From the IMG/VR virus record IMGVR_UViG_3300043015_000828, positions 1-39,312 of that record: a stretch of DNA of 39,312 bases. One strand, 5' to 3'. Both the position numbers and the translations under genes were made by a program. This document shows positions 33,639-39,312 of the stretch, piece after piece. How positions within the stretch are numbered: the stretch's first letter is position 1; each line of letters starts with the position of its first letter. The stretch comes from a virus. Under the pieces are notes generated by a model, which saw nothing but the letters and a program-made list of their open reading frames with translations, made no database searches and was not told the DNA's origin.

Positions 33639-34392
33639 ACTTTCTATACTCCTTTCTTGGGTGTGCATTATCTACCCTGTAATAATATTTGCTTTTTAAT
33701 AACTGTTCGTAAATATCCTGCTCTGGACATATAAAATTTTTGAATCTATCGTCCTTTACTAAAATGTTTTGTATTATATTATTCATGTGTGATGATATTT
33801 TAGATGAATGGTGTACAGGAAAGTCTATGTTATATTCTTTAGCACCATAGTAAGAAAGATCAACAACATTAACAATCTGTAAATTTTTTAAATTGTTACT
33901 ATCTGCATGATTAATAAATGTATCTATATGGGCTAACCAGTTATCAACATGTGGGTCGCGGTTAATGCCAAAGTCTGGTATGTTACTATTTTCATTGACT
34001 AGCCAAAAGTTTATTACTTTATCTAATGCATGCCACCATGCTTGTTTAGTGTGCCAGTAAGATAACATTTTATCAAAAGCAACATCATTTTCTATATTTG
34101 TTTTAGCACCCCTACCAAGAATATTATCTAAATCTACTAGAGAATGATTAAAAACAATTTCTTTTATACCTGAAATATATCTATCTGCCGGATGCCTAAT
34201 TAAAAATGTTATATCTCTGCCATTACTCAACTCTTGTAGTACTTCTGCCTCTGTAGTATCATAATCTTTATAAGGAGGATTTAGTTCTAATCCCCAGCCG
34301 CCTAAAGTCTGTGTTGCTGTTTTACCTGCGGTAATAATTATATGTGTAAGGTCGCGACTTACGAAATGCTGAAGTTTATGAAAAGGTAACAT
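33628..34392 (-). CDS. Sulfotransferase family protein
   Basis: A 254-residue protein. HIIITAGKTATQTL (17-30) has the place and form of the 5'-phosphosulfate loop, and LIRHPADRYISG (64-75) matches the 3'-phosphate-binding motif RxPxxRxxS of PAPS-dependent sulfotransferases. These transfer sulfate from PAPS to sugars, lipids or proteins. The gene is coupled (TAATG) to the 88-residue gene upstream and overlaps the dehydrogenase gene downstream by 11 bases, so one operon encodes sugar oxidation, transfer and sulfation. The acceptor is unknown, perhaps host surface polysaccharide or fibre glycans. Confidence 0.72.
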   Translation of the reverse strand: MLPFHKLQHFVSRDLTHIIITAGKTATQTLGGWGLELNPPYKDYDTTEAEVLQELSNGRDITFLIRHPADRYISGIKEIVFNHSLVDLDNILGRGAKTNIENDVAFDKMLSYWHTKQAWWHALDKVINFWLVNENSNIPDFGINRDPHVDNWLAHIDTFINHADSNNLKNLQIVNVVDLSYYGAKEYNIDFPVHHSSKISSHMNNIIQNILVKDDRFKNFICPEQDIYEQLLKSKYYYRVDNAHPRKEYRKYEF

Positions 34393-34658
34393 TACGATAC
34401 AAACGGAACTCCGTCTCTACCTTGTAGACGTGCTATTGCTCTGTTTTCTCGTTGTTCTTCGAGCCACTTGTCTTCATCTACATAAGTAGGGCAATCGTCT
34501 CGTGCTAGTAAACGATCACATTCCATTTTTATTTCGTATATTTTTTGCTTACAGCCCCAGCCATTGTATCCGTCTATCCGAGGATCAGTCATTACACCGT
34601 ACCATTGATATAACTGTTCTTTGATTGTTTCTGGATTTGTTTTTTGTATATAAGGCAT
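34392..34658 (-). CDS. Conserved-looking small hypothetical protein
   Basis: An 88-residue polar protein (MPYIQKTNPETIKEQLYQWYGVMTD...). It is mainly helical and rich in Trp, Asp and Arg, with single cysteines that do not form a clear metal site. A stretch of about ten residues (YNGWGCKQKI) could be a turn. It is coupled at both ends: its start overlaps the membrane mini-protein stop (TAATG), and its stop overlaps the sulfotransferase start. Function unknown. Confidence 0.65.
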   Translation of the reverse strand: MPYIQKTNPETIKEQLYQWYGVMTDPRIDGYNGWGCKQKIYEIKMECDRLLARDDCPTYVDEDKWLEEQRENRAIARLQGRDGVPFVS

Positions 34659-34816
34659 TATTTTTTTCCTGATTCATTGCCTATAGCAACTATTATTAAA
34701 AAGATTGATAATAACAGCCACCAAGCAGATAATTGGTCCCATATAACTGAAACCAGTAAGATACTTCCTACAGCACCTGTAGTTGATATGCTAGTTTTAT
34801 TTCCTGGCATTCTCAT
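34658..34816 (-). CDS. 52-residue membrane mini-protein
   Basis: The sequence MRMPGNKTSISTTGAVGSI is followed by two hydrophobic stretches (about 14-26 and 31-45, WWLLLSIFLIIVAIG) and a polar tail (NESGKK). It could be a hairpin of two membrane helices. The ATG overlaps the upstream TGA as ATGA, and the stop overlaps the next ATG by one base, so it is embedded in the operon. It might be a small holin, an antiholin or a membrane adaptor; there is no sequence evidence to choose. Confidence 0.65.
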   Translation of the reverse strand: MRMPGNKTSISTTGAVGSILLVSVIWDQLSAWWLLLSIFLIIVAIGNESGKK

Positions 34817-35172
34817 AATGTTTTTTTCTGTACTGCGTCTTTAATTGAATTTATATTTACGTCTTGTGGTTTAGAATCGCTTACTGCTAAACAACCTGTA
34901 GGATCTACTTTCCAAATCTTTTCGTCTGGCTCTAGTCGTTCGTCTTGTACCTTTAATCCTTCTGTCCATCGGCCATATTCAACTAATACCCATTCGCCTT
35001 TATTAAGCCAATCTATATCAGGCCCTAGTTCAAATACTTTAAACCATCGTGGGGTAATACCTGTTTCTTTTCCCATAGTTGATTTTATAATAATACCTGA
35101 CTGAGTAGTCTGGTCGCCAAAGTCGGCATCTGTACAAAAGATATTATCTTTAAGTGGCTTTATCCTCGCCAT
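34813..35172 (-). CDS. 31: T4 gp31-like co-chaperonin (GroES functional analogue)
   Basis: A 119-residue protein. The start RIKPLKDNIF, the mobile-loop region FGDQTTQSGIIIKSTMGKE, and WFKVFELGPDI followed by KGEWVLVEYGRWT follow the GroES/gp31 beta-barrel pattern. In T4, gp31 replaces GroES on host GroEL to fold the major capsid protein. The ATG at 35172 is favoured over 35181 because AGGAGG is nine bases upstream of the former. It overlaps the disordered 156-residue gene by 23 bases. Together with DnaJ and ClpA/P it forms a phage proteostasis set. Confidence 0.85.
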   Translation of the reverse strand: MARIKPLKDNIFCTDADFGDQTTQSGIIIKSTMGKETGITPRWFKVFELGPDIDWLNKGEWVLVEYGRWTEGLKVQDERLEPDEKIWKVDPTGCLAVSDSKPQDVNINSIKDAVQKKTL

Positions 35173-35620
35173 CCGGTGCATCCTCCTGTGTGTAATACGG
35201 AACCATATCTATATCACCGTTGGAGAGTTCTACCTCTTTGAAGCCTAATGGCTCTTGATTATCAAAACTCTCACCTTGTGGTGCCTCTGGTTCTGGTTGC
35301 TTTTGTGTGTCTGGTTTAATCTTAGTTGTTCTAATATTTTCTTTTTGTGTCTTAGCAGTTTTAACATCTGCTGTAGAACTGTCTAAAGGTTGCTGACTTT
35401 CTTGGCCTTTTATTGATTGTTGTGCTGTACTGCTTTTAGGATTGTCTTTGTAGTATGCTCTTACTCGTTCTTCTTTAGGTGTTACAATGTTGCCATACTC
35501 ATCTAGTACATTGCCTTGTGCATCGGTACGCATGTTGCCAACAGCAGGACGGTCGCCTTGTTGAGCAAAGAGTTGATCTAAATCTATAATTTGACCGTTG
35601 TTAGTTCTACGTTGTACCAT
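35150..35620 (-). CDS. Low-complexity hypothetical protein
   Basis: A 156-residue protein. The first 50 residues (NNGQIIDLDQLFAQQGDRPAVGNMRTDAQGNVLDEYG) look folded or at least conserved in style. The rest is rich in Gln, Lys, Pro, Ser, Thr and Glu and is probably disordered. It starts at a TAATG junction with the DnaE-like gene. A late-type box (CATAAATA) lies 30 bases upstream. The character suits a scaffold, linker or virion-assembly protein, which is inference. Confidence 0.65.
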   Translation of the reverse strand: MVQRRTNNGQIIDLDQLFAQQGDRPAVGNMRTDAQGNVLDEYGNIVTPKEERVRAYYKDNPKSSTAQQSIKGQESQQPLDSSTADVKTAKTQKENIRTTKIKPDTQKQPEPEAPQGESFDNQEPLGFKEVELSNGDIDMVPYYTQEDAPDGEDKAT

Positions 35621-36087
35621 TATTTTAAAAATTCCTTTATATGTAACTTATATTTATGTGAGTCTACTTTATGAACACCCAATAAATAGAGTATATAACT
35701 AGAAACACAACTTCCTCTGCCTACTCCCCATACTAAATTATTTTTACGCATAATGTCCATAATGTAAATTAAAAGTTGTAATATGGGATATAATCCTCGT
35801 TCTTTGTACATAGAAAGTTCCTGTTCTACTCTGGCGGTTATGATATTATCGTCTTGTCCTGACGTTGGAACCTTATTGCGTATATATGTTTCCACATCTA
35901 ATTCTTTATAGTGTTGCGGTATGTTAAACTCTTTACTAATAAGTGCTTCGTTACTAATAGGCAAAAGTTCTAATTGGTCACATAAACTATTAAACTTGTC
36001 TACTTCACTAAAGGCAACATCATGTATAGACTCTCCTCTATATAATAATTCTAAACCTTGTTGTTCAGTTGCCAAGAAATTGCTCAT
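35620..36087 (-). CDS. Stand-alone fragment of a DnaE-type (family C) polymerase palm
   Basis: A 155-residue protein. ARVEQELSMYKERGLYPILQLL (85-106), then NNLVWGVGRGSCVSSYILYLLGV (116-138) and LHIKEFLK at the end correspond to the PHP-palm junction of bacterial DNA polymerase III alpha. There the same stretch reads about GPGRGSGAGSLVAYxLGI...LFERFL, and GRGS helps bind the nucleotide triphosphate. The protein stops before the catalytic aspartates, so it cannot polymerise alone. The phage has its own family B polymerase. It is the first gene behind an early leaderless promoter. A dominant interactor of the host replisome is conceivable but not shown. Confidence 0.75.
   Translation of the reverse strand: MSNFLATEQQGLELLYRGESIHDVAFSEVDKFNSLCDQLELLPISNEALISKEFNIPQHYKELDVETYIRNKVPTSGQDDNIITARVEQELSMYKERGLYPILQLLIYIMDIMRKNNLVWGVGRGSCVSSYILYLLGVHKVDSHKYKLHIKEFLK
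35651..35658 (-). promoter_or_regulatory. Possible late box inside the DnaE-like gene
   Basis: CATAAATA on the minus strand, 30 bases before the 156-residue gene, could add late transcription of the gp31-like chaperonin group. It also encodes His-Lys-Tyr in frame, so it may be coincidental. Confidence 0.3.
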
Positions 36088-36093
36088 AGTTAT

Positions 36094-36121
36094 ATTATAC
36101 TACAAACATAAAAATTGTCAA
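36094..36121 (-). promoter_or_regulatory. Early promoter giving a leaderless mRNA (DnaE-like to gp31-like operon)
   Basis: TTGACA (36121-36116), a 16-base spacer and TATAAT (36099-36094) on the minus strand, then six bases (ATAACT) to the ATG at 36087. The -35 box overlaps the stop of the upstream 238-residue gene. Confidence 0.88.
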
Positions 36122-36834
36122 TCGTTATTTTTGTTTTTGTTTTTAAAATCTATATGAACAAGTTCGCCTTTTGTATCTGCATTGGTGGGCGATAATTGAT
36201 TTGTGATCTCTCTGTGAAAACGTTCTACATGGTTGCCCATTTCATTAATATCACTTTGACGTTTTGCATCACTTAAGAATTCATCTAACTCTTCTTGATC
36301 TTTAGCATAGTTATCAAATGTGCTAAAGTCTTTTCTAAACCACCATGGTGTTTCCCAAAAACTAAGTTCACCTATCCAAGATTCCATAGTAGGCAATGCT
36401 TCATATATGCCATCAACATTAACATAATTATATTTAAGACCGTCGCCGTATTCTAAACTTACCATATCTATCTCACTTGCTTCGTGACATATAGAATTTA
36501 ACTTTGCATGTAAGGCAGGCAGTAATGTTGCTTCAGATACATTAGGCAATACAATAAAATTATTATCAAACTCTACTAAAAATTTATTTGTAATGTCTGC
36601 TTCATCAAATGAATATACAATGCTTTGATAAAGATTCTTTTCTAAAAAATCGTTACAAGTTTGAAAACTAACATTTTGGTATAAAAATACATCTTTATTG
36701 CTAACATTTTCTAATAACTGTGTTCTCAAACTGTATGTAAATTTTCCGTTTACAGATCTTACTTCTCTATTTCCTGAATCTACAAATGTAAGATATAATG
36801 GAATAGTTTTTAATACGTGAAATGTGTTATTCAT
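36118..36834 (-). CDS. Hypothetical protein, possible fibre or capsid accessory
   Basis: A 238-residue protein. The N-terminal half is strand-rich and hydrophobic (FHVLKTIPLYLTFVDSG, NKFLVEFDNNFIVLPN). The C-terminal third is charged and helical, ending in a basic KNKNKNND tail. No known motif is found. AAGGAC lies before the ATG, and it overlaps the 155-residue gene by eight bases. It is last in a group of unknown genes (38485 to 36118) that begins with the late-like box at 38491-38497. Confidence 0.6.
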   Translation of the reverse strand: MNNTFHVLKTIPLYLTFVDSGNREVRSVNGKFTYSLRTQLLENVSNKDVFLYQNVSFQTCNDFLEKNLYQSIVYSFDEADITNKFLVEFDNNFIVLPNVSEATLLPALHAKLNSICHEASEIDMVSLEYGDGLKYNYVNVDGIYEALPTMESWIGELSFWETPWWFRKDFSTFDNYAKDQEELDEFLSDAKRQSDINEMGNHVERFHREITNQLSPTNADTKGELVHIDFKNKNKNND

Positions 36835-37294
36835 CTTTGTCCTTTGAAAATAATGTCGGTATGTCGTCTAATAATTCTTTGTGCTGTTCTTCAAAATTTG
36901 CTTTCTTGTTTTGTGCTACACGTTCTGCTGTAGTATCGTCTGGTGCATTCCTAACAGCAGGTTCAACTGCTTCTTCTTTAACAGGTCCGTGCCTGTCATA
37001 ATAAAATTTTGCTAAATGAGTTACGATCTCTTTTTTAGTATAATCCGGGTAATATTCTGTAGATTCTATTTCGCCTATGTCAATAGTTTTTGTTTCTTCT
37101 TCAAGTACTGCTTCGTTTTGTCTAAATATTTGAATGTCATTATATCGAGCCTGTGCAAGAGATATCATTCCTTGTAGTTGATTACGCATAGGAGATGTTT
37201 CGCTAAGTTTAAAATATTTGTCGTGAAGTTTTTTAATCTCTTCTAAGACATCATCTTCTTTAAGTGACTGTATTTTTTCCCAATAATCAAACAT
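36827..37294 (-). CDS. Helical charged hypothetical protein
   Basis: A 155-residue protein, mostly helical and charged (VLEEIKKLHDKYFKLSE, MISLAQARYNDIQIFRQNE), with a probable coiled-coil half followed by an acidic, Ala-rich tail. It overlaps the genes on both sides by eight bases. This looks like a small assembly or chaperone-type protein, but no family is recognised. Confidence 0.6.
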   Translation of the reverse strand: MFDYWEKIQSLKEDDVLEEIKKLHDKYFKLSETSPMRNQLQGMISLAQARYNDIQIFRQNEAVLEEETKTIDIGEIESTEYYPDYTKKEIVTHLAKFYYDRHGPVKEEAVEPAVRNAPDDTTAERVAQNKKANFEEQHKELLDDIPTLFSKDKDE

Positions 37295-37502
37295 GTTTAT
37301 CTAAATTTATTCTAAAGAATGCTAAAGTAGACTGTTCAGCAAATCTAATCTCTTTTCCTTTTACCTGAAAGTCCCTATTTGTAAATCCTAACTCATCACA
37401 TATATGGTTTATAATAACTGTGCTAACATCACTTGTAATTCTATTAGGACGCCAATCTAACCAGTTAGTAAAATTTTTTAGATTATCTTGTCTCGTTTGC
37501 AT
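37287..37502 (-). CDS. Small hypothetical protein
   Basis: A 71-residue protein starting MQTRQDNLKNFTNWLDWRP, with a short helix-strand pattern (VSTVIINHICDELGF, LAFFRINLDKHV). It overlaps the VOC-like gene by 20 bases and the next gene by eight. Its single cysteine does not form a metal site. It may be an adaptor to its neighbours; nothing more can be said. Confidence 0.58.
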   Translation of the reverse strand: MQTRQDNLKNFTNWLDWRPNRITSDVSTVIINHICDELGFTNRDFQVKGKEIRFAEQSTLAFFRINLDKHV

Positions 37503-38331
37503 AATAACTGTCTAATGTAGTTTCTTGTATGTGTAGGTATTGTTTACGTTGCCTAAAAATAATATCTAGAGAACCAAATACATTACCTAAAAAGTTTTCT
37601 ATAGTATAACTTTGTTCGTTACCCCAGGCCTTACAGTTATATGCATTTATCTTAAAATCTAATTTACCTAACGATTGCTGGTTAGTTAAATCAAATGTAG
37701 GAATTTCTAGATTATTAGATACAAAGAATGCAGTTGCTTTAAATACATCATGTGTATCTACTAATAGTGTAGGCACACCTTTATCTTCGTGATTAGCCTT
37801 ACTACACATAATTGTAAATTTTTTATTAGGTGAAACAAATTTTGAATAGTTATCAGATACATCAGTGTAACTAAAACCTAATTCGCTAAAATGTTTAAAT
37901 ATCTCGTTGTTAAAAACATTTAACTTAATACCTGTAAAATTTTTAAAAGCAGACACAGAAGGTGTAGTTGAATTAACTATAGTATAAGAATTTTCTATAT
38001 CAGGATCTATTTGATTTTCTTGAATAACGTATGTATCGATTCCAAACGAATTTTCTATTTTAAAAAAATCACTAGTACCATCAAACTTTGCATCAGATGT
38101 ATTGATGTCTTCTATACTGCCTAACACACCTAAGCCGCTTATGTAAGGCATGCAATTGCTTGTAGTTTTGCGTAATAGAAAAATACATTCACGATGATTC
38201 CAAAAACCTACTTGGCCCATTTTATGTTGACTTCTATGAATGAAACCTAATTTAATTAAATCGTCAGTGATGCTTTCTGTAGAATATACAGCAGGGTCGT
38301 AAGACAGTTCTAAGAAACTAAAGTCAGCCAT
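37483..38331 (-). CDS. Two-domain VOC/glyoxalase-like protein (tentative)
   Basis: A 282-residue protein. Two similar halves are seen: FSFLELSYDP...LIKLGFIHRSQHK...FWNHRECIFLLRK (3-57) and GIKLNVFN...HFSELGFSYTD...KFVSPNKKFTIMCS (about 140-190). Both read like the beta-alpha-beta-beta unit of vicinal oxygen chelate proteins, such as 4-hydroxyphenylpyruvate dioxygenase. The metal ligands (His, His, Glu) are not clear, so it may be a binding or structural variant. The start at 38331 fits the eight-base overlap with the upstream mini-gene. The fold is a low-confidence inference. Confidence 0.4.
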   Translation of the reverse strand: MADFSFLELSYDPAVYSTESITDDLIKLGFIHRSQHKMGQVGFWNHRECIFLLRKTTSNCMPYISGLGVLGSIEDINTSDAKFDGTSDFFKIENSFGIDTYVIQENQIDPDIENSYTIVNSTTPSVSAFKNFTGIKLNVFNNEIFKHFSELGFSYTDVSDNYSKFVSPNKKFTIMCSKANHEDKGVPTLLVDTHDVFKATAFFVSNNLEIPTFDLTNQQSLGKLDFKINAYNCKAWGNEQSYTIENFLGNVFGSLDIIFRQRKQYLHIQETTLDSYYANETR

Positions 38332-38485
38332 CGGAATCACTTTTAGTGTCTGCTGTATCACAAGTACCACAGCACTCTGGAGTTCCGCAGTTTGTGTGTT
38401 TTTCCTTTTTTATCTTGTTAAACAAAAAGCCGTCTGGTCTTGCTCGATTATCTATATCGTTAGGATCAAATTTTTCTATATTCAT
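38324..38485 (-). CDS. 53-residue cysteine-cluster protein, leaderless late start
   Basis: The protein MNIEKFDPNDIDNRARPDG... contains CGTPECCGTC near its end, four cysteines in ten residues, likely a compact metal site, then an acidic tail. The ATG stands five bases after a CTAAATA late-like box with no ribosome-binding site. Its stop overlaps the next gene by eight bases. It was found by reading the strand directly and is shorter than a 60-residue ORF cutoff would keep. Confidence 0.65.
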   Translation of the reverse strand: MNIEKFDPNDIDNRARPDGFLFNKIKKEKHTNCGTPECCGTCDTADTKSDSDG

Positions 38486-38490
38486 ACTGT

Positions 38491-38497
38491 TATTTAG
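38491..38497 (-). promoter_or_regulatory. Late-like box CTAAATA, leaderless start
   Basis: CTAAATA on the minus strand, followed by ACAGT and the ATG of the cysteine-cluster gene. The TAAATA-N5-ATG register matches two other late genes of this window. Confidence 0.55.
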
Positions 38498-38533
38498 TAT
38501 GAAAATTCTAAATCAATGCTATGATACTGAAAC

Positions 38534-39121
38534 TTATCTTTTAGTAATGATTTCGTCTACAAGACCAAAGTCTAATGCTTCTTGTGAAGTCATGAAGTTA
38601 TCACGATCCATCGCCGCCTCAAACTCTTCATAAGTTTTACCTTTAGTATTATGTAAAACGTATGCTTCTGTTAGTTCCTTTTTAATACGGATAATCTCAT
38701 TAGCACGGATTTGAATATCACTTGCTTGTCCACTTGCACCGCCTAGTGGTTGGTGTATCATATGTCTTGCACCTGGTAGCATAAACCTTTTGCCTGCCGC
38801 ACCTGAGTTAGCAAGGAATGAGCCCATGCTGGCCGCTTGTCCCATTACAATAGTTGATACATCTGGCTTAATGTATTGCATTGTGTCGTACATTGCCATA
38901 CCACTTGTAACAACTCCGCCTGGTGAGTTGATATAAAAATTAATGTCTGCATCACTGTCCTCTGCTTCTAAAAAGAGTAACTGAGCACAAATACTGTTAC
39001 TAACAGCATCATTAACCTCACCGTTTAAAAAAACTATTCTTTCTTTTAATAGTCTACTATAGATATCATAACTGCGTTCGCCGTTAGATGTTTTTTCAAT
39101 TACGTATGGTACAAAATTCAT
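38534..39121 (-). CDS. clpP: ClpP serine protease subunit
   Basis: A 195-residue protein with full ClpP signatures: Ser98 in [10 protein letters not shown], His123 in [10 protein letters not shown] and an Asp at about 174 in [11 protein letters not shown] complete the triad. [16 protein letters not shown], near the oxyanion-forming region, is intact. The size is that of mature bacterial ClpP, without a long propeptide. It forms two seven-membered rings that digest proteins fed by ClpA or ClpX; the phage ClpA at 19.5-21.7 kb has the IGF docking loop. GAGG lies before the ATG. Its ATG forms an ATGA overlap with the SufE-like gene's stop. Confidence 0.95.
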   Translation of the reverse strand: MNFVPYVIEKTSNGERSYDIYSRLLKERIVFLNGEVNDAVSNSICAQLLFLEAEDSDADINFYINSPGGVVTSGMAMYDTMQYIKPDVSTIVMGQAASMGSFLANSGAAGKRFMLPGARHMIHQPLGGASGQASDIQIRANEIIRIKKELTEAYVLHNTKGKTYEEFEAAMDRDNFMTSQEALDFGLVDEIITKR

Positions 39122-39312
39122 ATAGCCTCACTTGATAATTCACGTATTCTGTTTATAATGCTTTGCATTCCTCGTTGCCTTTGAACGGTTAGAAACTTAG
39201 TTACATCAGAGAAGTGTTTCAAACTAAGTGTTTCAGTATTAGTCATACTGTTTGCTTCTTCTGTTATAACCTTCGCTACACCCTTAACAATAAATGCATC
39301 GCTGTCTACAAC
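39118..39312 (-). CDS. SufE-like Fe-S cluster assembly protein, N-terminal part outside window
   Basis: An open frame enters from the window edge and ends at 39118 after 64 residues: [21 protein letters not shown], then [30 protein letters not shown]. This follows the C-terminal half of SufE, where SxAxIVxGxxxx...F......L...R.xGxxxxxxRI is typical. SufE passes sulfur from SufS to the SufB scaffold. The catalytic cysteine region should lie beyond the window. Its stop overlaps the clpP start, so the two genes are coupled. A bacterial-type Fe-S gene in a phage would be an auxiliary metabolic gene. Confidence 0.65.
   Translation of the reverse strand, partial: VVDSDAFIVKGVAKVITEEANSMTNTETLSLKHFSDVTKFLTVQRQRGMQSIINRIRELSSEAI

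Noticed and set aside
1-39312. tRNA genes
   Set aside because: The gaps between genes are short and none showed a cloverleaf with a CCA-type acceptor on reading. A tRNAscan run would settle it.

Overview
This window looks like a piece of a large, AT-rich marine T4-like myovirus (contractile-tailed phage of the cyanophage/pelagiphage type). The main evidence is a set of T4-type replication and late genes: family B DNA polymerase (gp43), sliding clamp (gp45), clamp-loader ATPase (gp44), DsbA, a gp31-like co-chaperonin, T4-type lysozyme, and three very long tail-fibre-like proteins. T4-like late boxes (GATAAATA and variants) and near-consensus host sigma70 promoters support the same view. The host is a Gram-negative bacterium, because the phage carries a lipoprotein spanin pair and an outer-membrane receptor. 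A cyanobacterial host is possible, since the window holds a glutamine riboswitch, but it is not proven: no photosynthesis gene is present here.

Layout. 1-3.4 kb: small unknown genes, a TGT/DpdA-like transglycosylase (probable 7-deazaguanine DNA modification) and the clamp. 3.5-6.5 kb: polymerase and dsbA. 6.5-9.3 kb: small genes, an EF-hand membrane protein, a HAD nucleotidase, and a divergent gene with a degenerate 2OG-oxygenase-like fold. 9.3-9.7 kb: a late promoter, two tandem glutamine-riboswitch-like aptamers and a 53-codon ORF. 9.7-18.4 kb: tail-fibre/virion structural genes. 18.4-22.5 kb: lysozyme, an unknown gene, ClpA and DnaJ. 22.5-25.9 kb: a complete Oar-like TonB-dependent receptor in its own promoter-leader-terminator cassette. 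26-29 kb: an SGNH-like protein, overlapping spanins and two unknown genes. 29.1-31.5 kb: phoH behind a terminator-like leader, gp44 and small genes. 31.5-34.4 kb: a cell-surface/sugar module (glycosyltransferase-like protein, UDP-glucose dehydrogenase-like protein, sulfotransferase). 34.4-38.5 kb: gp31-like chaperonin, a DnaE-palm fragment and unknown genes. 38.5 kb to the end: ClpP and a partial SufE-like gene. Nearly everything lies on the minus strand; only the 8.7 kb gene and phoH are on plus. There is no gene-free stretch over 300 bases.

How the parts work together. Early genes carry TTGACW-16/17-TATAAT promoters. In five cases the start codon sits exactly six bases after the -10 box, so the mRNA should be leaderless; three late genes show the same design with a TAAATA box and five bases. 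Structural, lysis and receptor genes follow late boxes, usually with a Shine-Dalgarno leader. The phage also carries a set of protein-quality-control genes (ClpA, ClpP, DnaJ, gp31-like). The most unusual items are the TonB-dependent receptor cassette, the tandem glutamine riboswitch controlling a mini-protein, the fixed-register leaderless promoters and the ClpA/ClpP pair.
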